Shown: positions 6,995 through 15,653, counted from the first letter of the stretch. The stretch: 64,000 bases of DNA from Agarilytica sp033852175 (GCA_033852175.1 JAWSUY010000007.1:1-64000); one strand, 5' to 3'. Notes: generated by a model not told the origin, from the letters alone. Numbers and translations: made by a program.

Positions 6995-9900
6995 TTAGCT
7001 TTTCTTGTTACCCGAGCAATGCCGAGCAATGCCGAGTAATAATGCCATAAACAACATCAATCCTGATGAGCTTCCGCCTCCGCCTTCATCATCACTGTGA
7101 GGGTCTGACTGACTTGCATTTTCTGCTTCTGCACGCTGTTCTTCTTGGACCTCAGATAAAACTTCATCGCTGTCGTCTTCAATCTCCTCAATGATTCGTT
7201 GGCTGTCTTGGGATTGTTCCATTAGTTCCGTGATAATGTCTTGGCCTTCGTTGTAGTACGCTTGCATTTCATCTTCACTAGCGGCAGCTGCGAGTACAAT
7301 TTCGGACTGACCTTCAAGTTGAGTTTCGTAAGCCTGTTGTGCATCGTTTGCCTGAATGATGACGGATTGGCTGGGTTCTAGTTTTTCACTTGTTCCCTGT
7401 TGATAAAAGTTAGCAGGCGCCTCACCGTTTTTCATGCAAAAACCACGCGCACTGACGGCTTGGTCAAGTGCGTTACTCAAGCTCTCTTGGTTTTGATCGT
7501 GCGGTACAACGACGCTAGAGCAGCTTGTGAATTCTTGGCCATCGCTATCCGTTACGCGGCTAATCATTAGGTATACGCGGCCGTCGCCACTTTCATTTCG
7601 TTCTGCTCGTAGCGCTAAACCTTGAGTGTGTACAGTCGCGTCAGCAGAAAAGTGGGTAGGGCTTTCCCCTACGCCGGGAATTTCTTCTTCATCGCTGTAG
7701 ACCTCTGTAACAAGACTTTGGCTGAGGTACCGGTCATCGCAATGATTGAGGGTGACCACATAGCCCACTGGTATTTGGCTGAAGTTTGCCGACCATAAAA
7801 CGCCTGTGCTATTCGATGCTGAAATAACAGGGTGGGTGGTATTGTTTTCGCACACTTGCGTAACGGGTTCCTCGACGTCTGCGTCTTCCTCTGTAGGTTC
7901 CGTGACGGGTTCTGGCGTGACAACGTTGTCTTCGATAATGACGGGGGTCTCGTCTTCATCTGTTTCTTCTTCTGGCTCTGTTGCGCTGGGTTCCACTACG
8001 TTGATATAAAATTCACACTGCACGCTTTGTTCGCAAGTGTCGGCGGCGCTGCAACTGACTTTTGTATTGCCGACAAGGAATAGGCTAGAGGATTCTCTGT
8101 CGCACGATATTTGTGGGGTGGAGCATCCGCCAGTTGCAATAGGGTCAAATGATACTGCGGTAGAAACGCTGTCGCTTGCAATTACTTGTATGTCGTTACA
8201 TTGCGTCAGCACAATGGCTTGTAGTGGTGGAGGAGGGGACGATTCTATTGTGATGCTGACAGAAGCTGAAGAACCTGTGTCGATGTGTGCGGTTACGGTA
8301 ATACTGTTGTTTCCTTCGTCCAAGGGGACTTCAACACTAAATTGGCCTTCGGGTGCGCAGCTGGCATCACAGGTTATGACGGGCTCATTTTCATTTTTAA
8401 CGTAGTCAATAAAGGTGACGTTCGCGCCGGTACTGACGGAGCCCTGAATGATAATATGATCCTCTTCGGTAGTTTGAGGAACATCGACAACGCTGACTTG
8501 AACATCGGTAGCGGCTTGTATAACTTGGCCGCAGCCCATGTCCAATGTGATTTGAGGTAATTCGGTATCGGTCACACTTCCATCGGGGTTAACGCTGGTT
8601 ACGGTGGGCGTCACGCTATAAGTACCTTGTGGCAAGGTGATGCTCACAAGGCCTGTATCACTCGCTGTATTGGCCGCGTCGGGGAGTCCTTTTGCAAAGG
8701 TGACGCTCGCGGAATAATCGACGATGTTACCTTTATAGTCCTCGCCTTGATATGAGCCCCTCGCTCTCATGTTGGGGGTATAAAAATCGCTGGCTAAAGA
8801 ATGGTAATTGAGTGTTACATCGTTTAAACAGTAATCATGATGAGCTTGTTGGGTTTCGCCAGGATTGACTTGGCGGCTAAGGTTTAGGTTGTCGACTATT
8901 TGTATTTTTGAATTGTGGTAAACCTCGTCGTTTGATTCGCGTGTGGTAGTGTTATCAAAGGTGAGAAATAACCCGTATGTTCTCCAGTATGATGGCGCGC
9001 CAGATGCGCCTGAAAGTGCGAGGCTGTATTCACCGTTAAAGATTGACGTTTCACTATCATAGCTTCCGCTAAAAATACTGCGCCCGAGACTGCTGTAGCT
9101 GTTTTGGGTTTCGCCTGGAACGTAGAGTGATGAGCCGATGGCGGCGATGTGACTGCGATTAATAAAAACATTATCGGGTATGCCATCGTCATTCGAATCA
9201 AAATCAGCGTCGCGACTCAAATACTGTAAGCCGCTGTCTTCATTGTCGGGACCTACTAGGGAAATGTTGCCTTCAATATAGCCGGGGACTAAATCAAATG
9301 TATCTCCAAGGTCCGTAGCTTCTCCGGCGACTACGCTTGCATAGACAATGGGTGTTCGTAAATATTGGTAGCTATAGTCAGACCCAAATCCTATATGGCC
9401 AAACATAATGTAGTGCGCCTCGGGTTCAACCGCGTTTGAAGCCACCAAATTTTCCATTGTGTAAATACCGCTGCCTTCCACTTTATCGTAACGGTAATTG
9501 TCGAAGGGGCCAAGGTAGGCGATGAGTCTCGTTAACGTTGTGTCGATTAAGGCATGGCCCTCCATTGAAACACTTCCTGTTATGCTGCCCAAGTCTTGTC
9601 TTTCTGAAACAACGCACTCAACAGGAATGACTTCATCGCATTGAGCTGTAAAAGTGAATTGACACATGTTACGTATCGTATCTGAATATATGTCGGAACC
9701 TATATTGTAAATTGTCTGAAAAAGGTAGTCACTGCCGTCGCCATTTATCGGCATATAATCCTGACTAAAGCTGGCAGAGGTTCCATAATCTTGTGTCTGT
9801 AAATACTTTGAATTTTCGGTTACCTGCCAAGCCTTCATTGCGCCGCCTTTTACGGTCACGGGTTCTCCGTTTTCGTCAACATATTTAACGTCGACGATTG

Positions 9901-10360
9901 CAGCACAATGCGAAATATCGAGACGAGTGTCGGCTGCCGGTTCTGGCAGAACAGGGGCCGTCACTTGGCTGGGAATGTTGTAATACGATCGGCCTACTCG
10001 TAAGCGCGCGAACCAATTGTAAGGGATACCTGCTGTGGAAGATTCCACTGTCATTTGATAATCAAACTCAGTGGTGTTGGCCATGTTTAAGGTGGTTCGG
10101 TTATTTAAAGTTTGCGCCAAACCTTGGCTGTTTGCATAGATTCTTGCTTGTCGTATACCTTCTTGGGTTTCCATTAATTCGACAATAAACGGATCTTGGT
10201 TGGTGAACAGAATTGTCCCGCTTATCTGGTTCGGATTTAAAACCGCATCATCTGTTTGAGACAATGCTGCGTAACTATACGTAAGCGTGAAAAAAATAAA
10301 AGTTTGAAATATTGTTTTGACGGAACAAAACTTATTGAGAAAAAAATAATCCTGATTCAT
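6995..10360 (-). CDS. Large secreted GlyGly-CTERM-type protein, copy B
   Basis: A 1,121-residue paralogue of the 2577-5963 product with the same plan: signal peptide, beta-rich N-terminal region with the DADFDSNDDGIPDN stretch, Ig/HYR-like Cys modules, acidic linker, acidic coiled region and Gly/Ser-hydrophobic-basic tail. The last ~400 residues are almost the same as copy A, while substitutions are dense in the N-terminal half. A 10-bp duplication near the 3' end shifts the frame, so the tail ends LLGIARHCSGNKKS instead of LLGIARVTRKAK plus ten residues. A hydrophobic helix with a basic end remains, so sorting may be intact. It has its own cyclic di-GMP-I riboswitch. Function unknown; adhesin-like role is inference. 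Confidence 0.85.
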   Translation of the reverse strand: MNQDYFFLNKFCSVKTIFQTFIFFTLTYSYAALSQTDDAVLNPNQISGTILFTNQDPFIVELMETQEGIRQARIYANSQGLAQTLNNRTTLNMANTTEFDYQMTVESSTAGIPYNWFARLRVGRSYYNIPSQVTAPVLPEPAADTRLDISHCAAIVDVKYVDENGEPVTVKGGAMKAWQVTENSKYLQTQDYGTSASFSQDYMPINGDGSDYLFQTIYNIGSDIYSDTIRNMCQFTFTAQCDEVIPVECVVSERQDLGSITGSVSMEGHALIDTTLTRLIAYLGPFDNYRYDKVEGSGIYTMENLVASNAVEPEAHYIMFGHIGFGSDYSYQYLRTPIVYASVVAGEATDLGDTFDLVPGYIEGNISLVGPDNEDSGLQYLSRDADFDSNDDGIPDNVFINRSHIAAIGSSLYVPGETQNSYSSLGRSIFSGSYDSETSIFNGEYSLALSGASGAPSYWRTYGLFLTFDNTTTRESNDEVYHNSKIQIVDNLNLSRQVNPGETQQAHHDYCLNDVTLNYHSLASDFYTPNMRARGSYQGEDYKGNIVDYSASVTFAKGLPDAANTASDTGLVSITLPQGTYSVTPTVTSVNPDGSVTDTELPQITLDMGCGQVIQAATDVQVSVVDVPQTTEEDHIIIQGSVSTGANVTFIDYVKNENEPVITCDASCAPEGQFSVEVPLDEGNNSITVTAHIDTGSSASVSITIESSPPPPLQAIVLTQCNDIQVIASDSVSTAVSFDPIATGGCSTPQISCDRESSSLFLVGNTKVSCSAADTCEQSVQCEFYINVVEPSATEPEEETDEDETPVIIEDNVVTPEPVTEPTEEDADVEEPVTQVCENNTTHPVISASNSTGVLWSANFSQIPVGYVVTLNHCDDRYLSQSLVTEVYSDEEEIPGVGESPTHFSADATVHTQGLALRAERNESGDGRVYLMISRVTDSDGQEFTSCSSVVVPHDQNQESLSNALDQAVSARGFCMKNGEAPANFYQQGTSEKLEPSQSVIIQANDAQQAYETQLEGQSEIVLAAAASEDEMQAYYNEGQDIITELMEQSQDSQRIIEEIEDDSDEVLSEVQEEQRAEAENASQSDPHSDDEGGGGSSSGLMLFMALLLGIARHCSGNKKS

Positions 10361-10369
10361 TGGTACAAC

Positions 10370-10427
10370 TCCACCCTGTATAAACCATCAAGCGATGAAC
10401 TTTTATGGCTTAAGTTTGCGGGGTGGA
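10370..10427 (-). promoter_or_regulatory. SD-sequestering hairpin in leader B
   Basis: On the minus strand TCCACCC (10427-10421) pairs with GGGTGGA (10376-10370), which holds the ribosome-binding site of copy B. Compared with copy A, the inner GTAAAC strand is GCAAAC, which costs one pair, but the seven pairs covering the Shine-Dalgarno are unchanged. Confidence 0.65.
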
Positions 10428-10465
10428 TGCAGGCTATTGATGTAACACATCTTAGCGAAAATCTG

Positions 10466-10550
10466 CCCCATTCGGTAACCGTTCGACCCTAGTGTGAAAA
10501 CATTTAGGGCACTGGTTTTGCGTCACCGTATTGCCACGGCTTTGCCTTTT
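10466..10550 (-). ncRNA. Cyclic di-GMP-I (GEMM-I) riboswitch aptamer, copy B
   Basis: Nearly identical to the aptamer at 6069-6153. GGCAAAGCC, the GCAA-capped stem, GACGCAAAGCC, the CCCTA/TAGGG stem and GGTTACCGAATGG are all kept. The differences seen fall outside the conserved core, for example in the P2 loop and in the bases between GCAAAGCC and the P2 stem. That pattern fits selection for ligand binding in both copies. Confidence 0.92.
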
Positions 10551-10661
10551 CGTGGAAGCTATTTTGCTTAAAATCTATTAAACAGTGATGTTGATTTAAA
10601 TTAATTTATAAACACGCTATTTGCTTGCACATGGATGAAAAAGCAATTTTTGCGCCATTAG

Positions 10662-10677
10662 TGTGACGCGCGTCTCA
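10662..10677 (-). promoter_or_regulatory. CRP/Vfr-like site upstream of leader B
   Basis: TGTGA-CGCGCG-TCTCA matches the copy A site in both half-sites but not in the spacer, at the same distance from the aptamer. Confidence 0.45.
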
Positions 10678-10788
10678 TTTTATTTGGGAAAGTATGGGGC
10701 GCCTTATGTTCATATATTGAGGAAGGTGTTCAAGGCCTCTAATCGTTTTTAGTTTTTGGTGGTAGCGAAGCGGTTGATAAAATTTAGA

Positions 10789-10803
10789 TGACAATATTTG
10801 TCA
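10789..10803. promoter_or_regulatory. Conserved palindrome TGACAATATTTGTCA, copy B
   Basis: Exact repeat of the 15-bp palindrome at 6391-6405, again followed by a third TGTC half-site and a T-run. Confidence 0.55.
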
Positions 10804-11305
10804 AGAGCTGTCTTTTTGAGGTGGTTCAGAAGTGTGTTTGCTTTGAATGAACATAAAAACACTCTACATTGAGGCGGCCTGGGTGTATTGGTTATATTGA
10901 CGCTATTGTAAGAGTTTTTTTTATTGGCTTATGCCTGATTGGTCTATTTTGTTCTTCCTTATATTAATTTGTTCATAATGAACGATATAGATGTTTTACT
11001 TTTTATGGTTGATTCGAGCGTATAACGCCTATCGTTTTAGGTGTGTTGAACTGACAGGAATTTTTGATGGTGATATGGGGTTGATGCTTGTTTGGATGTA
11101 CTTCAATTCGCGCCAAGCCGTAGTGGATTTGATTTGCCTCAATATGAATAATTAATTTACTGCTTTAATGTTAGGTGCTGGTTCCTTATTTTGGATCTCC
11201 GCGTGTAGTATTTTAAATATATAGATTCCAATAGTTTATTGGGAAAATTCAGTTTTTGGTTAATTCACTTACGTGTAATTTTTTGAGTGGGTGGTGGAGG
11301 TTAAT

Positions 11306-11560
11306 ATGATAGGTGAGCTTCATGTAGGCAGTGTATTTGTACGTGTTATTCCACCTTTGGCGGTAACGGTGTCAAGGGATATCTGCAAGCTGATGGAGGC
11401 TGATGTGATAATTTCCGATCTCAGTCCGGATATTATGGTTGTCATAGTTAAAGAGTTTAGTGAGGCAGCGTTTGAGCGCCGACTTAAAGTGTTGCGGACA
11501 GTGTGTGGCGTTTTAACTGTAAAAGCTATCAGTTATCAAGCGGAGTTGAAACGGGGGTGA
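11306..11560 (+). CDS. napD: NapD-like nitrate reductase chaperone
   Basis: An 84-residue protein resembling NapD, the small ferredoxin-fold chaperone that binds the twin-arginine signal peptide of periplasmic nitrate reductase NapA. It begins MIGELHVGSVFVRVIPPL and ends GVLTVKAISYQAE, which matches the NapD pattern of an N-terminal strand with HV and a C-terminal GVL...YQ strand. I chose ATG 11306, not GTG 11291, because GGAGG sits 5 nt before the ATG. No napA, napB or napC lies in the window, so the gene is either the edge of a split nap cluster or an orphan. Similarity is modest. Confidence 0.55.
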   Translation: MIGELHVGSVFVRVIPPLAVTVSRDICKLMEADVIISDLSPDIMVVIVKEFSEAAFERRLKVLRTVCGVLTVKAISYQAELKRG

Positions 11561-11591
11561 CTTGGGGGGGTGCTTCTTTAGGTTAGGCCGT

Positions 11592-11993
11592 TTAGTTCAT
11601 AATAAAGCGCATAACATCCTTCCAGCTTAAAACGCCGATTGCTTTGTTTCCATTGTCAACCACGGGCAGTAAATCGACATTGTTGTTGATGAGGCATCTT
11701 GCCGCTTCTTGTATTGAGGCTGTCGGCAAGATTGTCGTAGGATTAATTTTCATTAATTGGTGGGCTTGACGGGTTACTGTGAGCAGGTCTTTTTCAGTTT
11801 CGAATTTTGTATTTATGTAAGGGCTAATGATTTTTAAAATGCTTCTGTCATCAATTACGCCTACCAGCTTTCCTTCATCGATAACGAGGATATGATGAAT
11901 GGGAAACTTATTGAATAGCTCTTGCATTTTTCTAACTGTTTCATTGGGTGAAACTGAAATCAGCTTTTTGGTCATGATCTCTGCTACGGGCAT
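11592..11993 (-). CDS. CBS domain-pair protein
   Basis: A 133-residue stand-alone CBS pair (Bateman module). CBS1 is about residues 7-58 (IMTKKLISVSPNETVRKMQ through LVGVIDDRSILK) and CBS2 about 82-131 (PTTILPTASIQEAARCL through IGVLSWKDVMRFI). Such modules bind adenosine nucleotides and act as energy or redox sensors for partner proteins. There is no attached enzyme or membrane segment. It converges on the NapD-like gene with about 30 bp between stops. The partner is unknown. Confidence 0.88.
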   Translation of the reverse strand: MPVAEIMTKKLISVSPNETVRKMQELFNKFPIHHILVIDEGKLVGVIDDRSILKIISPYINTKFETEKDLLTVTRQAHQLMKINPTTILPTASIQEAARCLINNNVDLLPVVDNGNKAIGVLSWKDVMRFIMN

Positions 11994-12191
11994 GATCCTG
12001 TTTCCGAGTTAGATGTCTCTATTTATAATAGCAATTGCATCTTCAGTCATTTGGGTTTTTTCTAGGTGGATCGACGTAAGAATTTTATGGCAGAAAAAGC
12101 GGATTCTAAATGTTGAGGGGAGGGGAGAGCCTGTGACTCTGGCTCACGGGGATGGGAATGCTTCAGCTAGAGCAGTGTAGCCGTTAAAGGC

Positions 12192-12443
12192 TTATGCGCA
12201 CTTCTCGTTGGCGGCGTGCGCCCACGATAGGAGCATATGACTCCGCTCCATATAAGCGAACTCTTTGCGGCCTGTTTTGGGGTGTTTTAGGTGCCGAAAA
12301 TGGTGGTGATCACCGGTAGACCCCATATATTCCCAGCATTTACCCATAGAAAGGCAAATTGGGTCCCCGTTGTTCAAATAGTGTTCGGAAAGTGCTTCCC
12401 ACATTTCACACCACTCTGGGTGTTTGGCTTCAAGAAACTCCAC
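12192..12443 (-). CDS. Small His/Cys-containing unknown protein
   Basis: An 83-residue protein that I do not recognise. It contains EAKHPEWCEMWEAL, GDPICLSMGKCWEYMG, a GDHHHFRHLKHP run and a helical end (SHMLLSWAHAANEKCA). The density of His, Cys and Trp suggests metal or haem binding, which is speculation. GTG 12443 is chosen because GGAG lies 9 nt upstream; a TTG ten codons earlier lacks one. A promoter with consensus-like boxes and an overlapping palindrome precedes it, so it is likely a real, regulated single gene. Confidence 0.6.
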   Translation of the reverse strand: MEFLEAKHPEWCEMWEALSEHYLNNGDPICLSMGKCWEYMGSTGDHHHFRHLKHPKTGRKEFAYMERSHMLLSWAHAANEKCA

Positions 12444-12479
12444 GCTTCTTATCTCCAGGATGATTATTATCAATAAGTT

Positions 12480-12507
12480 ATTCTAGTTTTATAATGTATC
12501 TTGTCAA
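12480..12507 (-). promoter_or_regulatory. Sigma-70 promoter of the small unknown gene
   Basis: On the minus strand TTGACA (12507-12502), a 16-nt spacer and TAGAAT (12485-12480) form a near-consensus promoter about 37 nt before the chosen GTG start. Confidence 0.65.
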
Positions 12508-12511
12508 GATA
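12497..12511. promoter_or_regulatory. Palindrome TATCTTGTCAAGATA over the -35 box
   Basis: A perfect 7-bp inverted repeat around one central base covers the -35 hexamer of the promoter at 12480-12507. The position suits a repressor operator. The regulator is not identified. Confidence 0.5.
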
Positions 12512-12753
12512 ATCCTCTAAGTTATTGATCAGTATGTGTTTTTGTTCTAACTTTGGATGCTCTTATCGCTTATATCGTTTTTTTGAGCGCTTTATGAATT
12601 CACCCTCCTGCGTTACAATCCGCGCCCTAAATAGAAGCGCTTCTTTACGAAATACTCCCTCCCAAAAGTACTTGGTCAGTTTTACTGGCGAAAATGGCGT
12701 TTCACGTAAATTGACTGGCGACTTCAGAGCGCCAGCATTAAGAGAAAATAACG

Positions 12754-13849
12754 ATGGAAGTAGCCCCTTTACTGAATAAACTCAATGATCTCCAAGCACG
12801 TACAGACGTGCTTAGGGGGTATCTTTGAATATGCTGAGAAGAAAGAGCGCCTAGCTGAAGTTGAGTTAGAACTGGCCGAGCCAGATGTTTGGAACGATCC
12901 TGAGCGAGCACAGACATTAGGGAAAGAACGATCAGCCTTAGAGGCTGTGGTTAAAACTATTGAAGACTTGGATTCTGGTGTTGCGGATAACAAAGATTTG
13001 GTCGAGATGGCTGTCGAAGAAAATGATAGTGACAGTGTCGATGAGATACGGCAAGAAACCGATGCTTTAGACGAGTTGCTGGCCAAGCTTGAATTTCGCC
13101 GCATGTTCTCCGGCGATATGGATGCCAATAACGCCTTCCTCGATGTTCAGTCTGGTTCTGGAGGCACAGAAGCTCAAGACTGGGCTGAAATGGTCTTACG
13201 TATGTATCTGCGTTGGGGCGAAGCCAAAGGCTTTAAAACTACGCTAGAAGAGGCGTCCCAAGGTGAAGTTGCCGGCATTAAAAGCGCGACGATTCGCTTC
13301 GAAGGTGACTACGCTTTTGGTTGGTTACGCACAGAAACTGGTGTTCATCGTTTGGTAAGGAAGTCTCCGTTCGATTCGAGTAGCCGTCGCCACACTTCAT
13401 TTTGCTCGATCTTTGTTTCGCCTGAAGTTGACGATGATATTGAGATCGATATTAATCCGTCTGATGTCCGTACCGATACTTACCGGGCGTCCGGAGCTGG
13501 TGGTCAGCATGTTAATAAAACTGACTCGGCTGTCCGTTTAACTCACGAACCGACAAATACCGTGGTGGAGTGTCAGAGCCAGCGCTCGCAACACGCCAAC
13601 CGTGACCAAGCCTGGAAAATGTTACGCGCGCGTTTGTATGAGCTGGAAATGCTTAAACGCAATGCGGATAAACAAGCCTTGGAAGATACTAAGTCTGATA
13701 TCGGTTGGGGCAGCCAAATCCGTTCGTATGTGTTGGACGATCAACGTATTAAAGATTTACGCACTAATGTGCAAACCAGTAATTGCCAGGCGGTACTCGA
13801 TGGCAAACTGGATGAGTTTATTGTAGCGAGTTTGAAGGCTGGCTTGTAA
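12754..13849 (+). CDS. prfB: Peptide chain release factor 2 (programmed frameshift)
   Basis: RF2 recognises UAA and UGA stop codons and triggers peptide release. Translation starts at ATG 12754, runs 24 codons to an in-frame TGA at 12826-12828 and must shift +1 there. The classic signal is present: an internal Shine-Dalgarno AGGGGG, then TAT CTT TGA. The joined product is about 364 residues, the normal length. The tripeptide anticodon SPF (VRKSPFDSSSRR) and the catalytic GGQ motif (GAGGQHVNKTDSAV) are intact. The frameshift autoregulates RF2 level: scarcity of RF2 slows UGA decoding and favours the shift. lysS follows, the usual pairing. Confidence 0.97.
12811..12828 (+). promoter_or_regulatory. 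prfB +1 programmed frameshift site
   Basis: AGGGGG three bases before CTT-TGA reproduces the RF2 recoding element: SD-like pairing to the ribosome pushes slippage of the CTT codon into the +1 frame at the TGA. Confidence 0.95.
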
Positions 13850-13939
13850 GCGCGCACAAATGGTGCGGCGAGAAACCCTTAACCTCTAAAACTTGTTTTT
13901 AGGTTTTGCTTCTGTCGGCACTGCAAGATTTTGAGGGAG

Positions 13940-14040
13940 TTGAGTAGGAAGGAATATTTACGACCATGTGCCGCATGGATGCGGCAGTTGAGCCCCCATG
14001 GACGGGTTCACGGCGAGTCGAAAATATTTTTCCTTCTCAG
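13940..14040. repeat. Long imperfect inverted repeat between prfB and lysS
   Basis: The arms (GGAATATTTACGAC at about 13951 and GTCGAAAATATTTTTCC at about 14017) are imperfectly complementary. The middle contains GCCGCATGGATGCGGC, itself a hairpin, and CCCCCATGGACGGGTTCACGGCG. Similar Gly-coding-like CATGGA...GGGTTCACGG palindromes are scattered in marine gammaproteobacterial genomes as repeat elements, from memory. A folded RNA role or a transcription attenuator is possible. Confidence 0.5.
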
Positions 14041-14119
14041 CTCTTGGCGCTGACCTAACGCTAAAAACCTACTACACCTAATGCACTGTAAAATTTTGAT
14101 TATTAATCTGGAAAACTAA

Positions 14120-15625
14120 ATGAGCGAACAAACTTCACCACAGCAAGACGAAAATAAATTGATTGCTGAGCGTCGCGCTAAGTTACAAGCTATTCGCGAA
14201 GCTGGCGTTGCATTCCCTAATGATTTTCGACCTGAAAATCACGCACAATTATTGCAAGACGAGTTTTCTGGTCAGTCGAAACAGGAGCTCGAAGAAGCTA
14301 ATAATATTGTCAGCGTAGCAGGGCGAGTGATTCGTAATCGCGGCGCATTTATGGAGCTGCAAGACGGTTCTGGCCGTATTCAATTGTACGTGTGTAAAGA
14401 AGCGCGCCCATTTGCAAAGAGCTTAGACCTTGGCGATATCGTTGGTGTTAAAGGCGCGTTACATAAATCCGGCAAAGGCGACCTATACGTCAATCTTGAT
14501 GAGTATGTATTGCTAACGAAAGCTTTGCGTCCCTTGCCCGATAAGCACAAAGGCTTGGCTAATCAAGAGATCCGATATCGTCAACGCTATGTTGACCTGA
14601 TCGTGAACCCAGAAGTGCGTGATACCTTTAAAGTTCGTTCGAATGTTATATCGTTTATTCGCAGCTACCTTAACGAAAACAGTTTTATGGAAGTTGAGAC
14701 GCCGATGTTGCAGGTGATTCCCGGTGGCGCAACAGCCAAGCCGTTCCAGACGCATCACAATGCGCTTGATATTGACATGTACTTACGTATTGCTCCAGAA
14801 TTGTATTTGAAGCGTTTGGTGGTTGGCGGTTTTGAACGTGTTTACGAAATCAATCGTAACTTCCGTAACGAAGGCTTATCGACACGTCATAACCCTGAAT
14901 TCACCATGTTGGAATTCTATCAGGCGTATGCCGATTTCAATGATTTAATGGACCTGACCGAAGATATGCTGCGCAAATGTGCGGAAGCCGTATTGGGTAC
15001 AACAGAAATCGTTAATACAGAGAGAGATGCGGAAGGTGAGATCATCCGTTCAAGCACTTACGATTTTACTAAGCCATTCCAGCGCTTGTCAGTATTCGAT
15101 TCTATTTTACAGTTTAATGACGACATAACGGCTGAAGCTTTGGGTGACGAAAAATTTGCACGAGAAATTGCAGAGAAGTTAGATATTCCGCTTAAAGATT
15201 ATTGGGGTTTGGGTAAGGTTCAGATCGAAATTTTCGATAAAACGGTTGAGCATTTGTTAGACCAGCCCACATTCATTACACAATACCCAACAGAGGTATC
15301 TCCGTTGGCACGACGTAATGATTCGAATCCCTTTGTGACAGATCGTTTTGAATTCTTTGTTGGCGGTCGAGAAATCGCGAATGGCTTTTCGGAGCTTAAC
15401 GATGCGGAAGACCAGGCCGAGCGATTTAAAGCCCAGGTTGCTGAAAAAGACGCGGGCGATGATGAGGCAATGCATTTTGACGCTGACTACATTCGCGCAT
15501 TGGAATACGGTTTACCGCCAACCGCGGGAGAAGGAATCGGCATCGATCGTTTGGTCATGTTATTAACCGATTCTCCTTCGATTCGCGACGTGTTGTTATT
15601 TCCAGCAATGCGCCCAGAGTCATAA
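14120..15625 (+). CDS. lysS: Lysyl-tRNA synthetase, class II
   Basis: Charges tRNA-Lys in the cytosol. At 501 residues it has the normal length. An N-terminal OB-fold anticodon-binding domain covers about 60-150 (VSVAGRVIRNRGAFMELQDG). Class II motif 2 is FRNEGLSTRHNPEFTMLEF (about 253-271), and motif 3 is GEGIGIDRLVMLL near 474-486. It begins MSEQTSPQQDENKLIAERR like other bacterial LysS. It follows prfB after a 270-bp gap that holds a long inverted repeat, a gap wider than the usual close pairing. ung follows 28 bp after its stop. Confidence 0.97.
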   Translation: MSEQTSPQQDENKLIAERRAKLQAIREAGVAFPNDFRPENHAQLLQDEFSGQSKQELEEANNIVSVAGRVIRNRGAFMELQDGSGRIQLYVCKEARPFAKSLDLGDIVGVKGALHKSGKGDLYVNLDEYVLLTKALRPLPDKHKGLANQEIRYRQRYVDLIVNPEVRDTFKVRSNVISFIRSYLNENSFMEVETPMLQVIPGGATAKPFQTHHNALDIDMYLRIAPELYLKRLVVGGFERVYEINRNFRNEGLSTRHNPEFTMLEFYQAYADFNDLMDLTEDMLRKCAEAVLGTTEIVNTERDAEGEIIRSSTYDFTKPFQRLSVFDSILQFNDDITAEALGDEKFAREIAEKLDIPLKDYWGLGKVQIEIFDKTVEHLLDQPTFITQYPTEVSPLARRNDSNPFVTDRFEFFVGGREIANGFSELNDAEDQAERFKAQVAEKDAGDDEAMHFDADYIRALEYGLPPTAGEGIGIDRLVMLLTDSPSIRDVLLFPAMRPES

Positions 15626-15653
15626 TACAGATAGTTAGAGTAGGCGGTGCGTA

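Larger units (their letters stand above)
6893..10925. repeat. Tandem duplication, unit B
   Basis: Second copy of the ~4.4-kb segment, in the same orientation. It begins with the same GGGAGCGTTGAATTG edge, keeps the 3' hairpin, large gene, riboswitch leader and upstream palindrome, and fades out around 10925. A local GAGCAATGCC duplication of 10 bp near 7015-7035 separates it from unit A at the gene's 3' end. Confidence 0.9.
10361..11305. other. Leader B and the gap before the NapD-like gene
   Basis: The left 570 bp carry the regulatory elements of copy B. From about 10925 to 11305 the DNA is AT-rich and no gene was recognised. It should contain the promoter of the rightward NapD-like gene, but no clear -35/-10 pair or FNR box was found by eye. 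Confidence 0.5.
12444..12753. other. Divergent gap between the small gene and prfB
   Basis: The left part carries the leftward promoter and palindrome. The rest (about 12520-12753) presumably holds the prfB promoter, but no clear boxes were picked out. Confidence 0.4.

Noticed and set aside
12785..12826. ORF start of RF2 at 12785 (MISKHVQTCLGGIF...)
   Set aside because: This N-terminus is the wrong frame. The true start is ATG 12754 with a programmed +1 shift.
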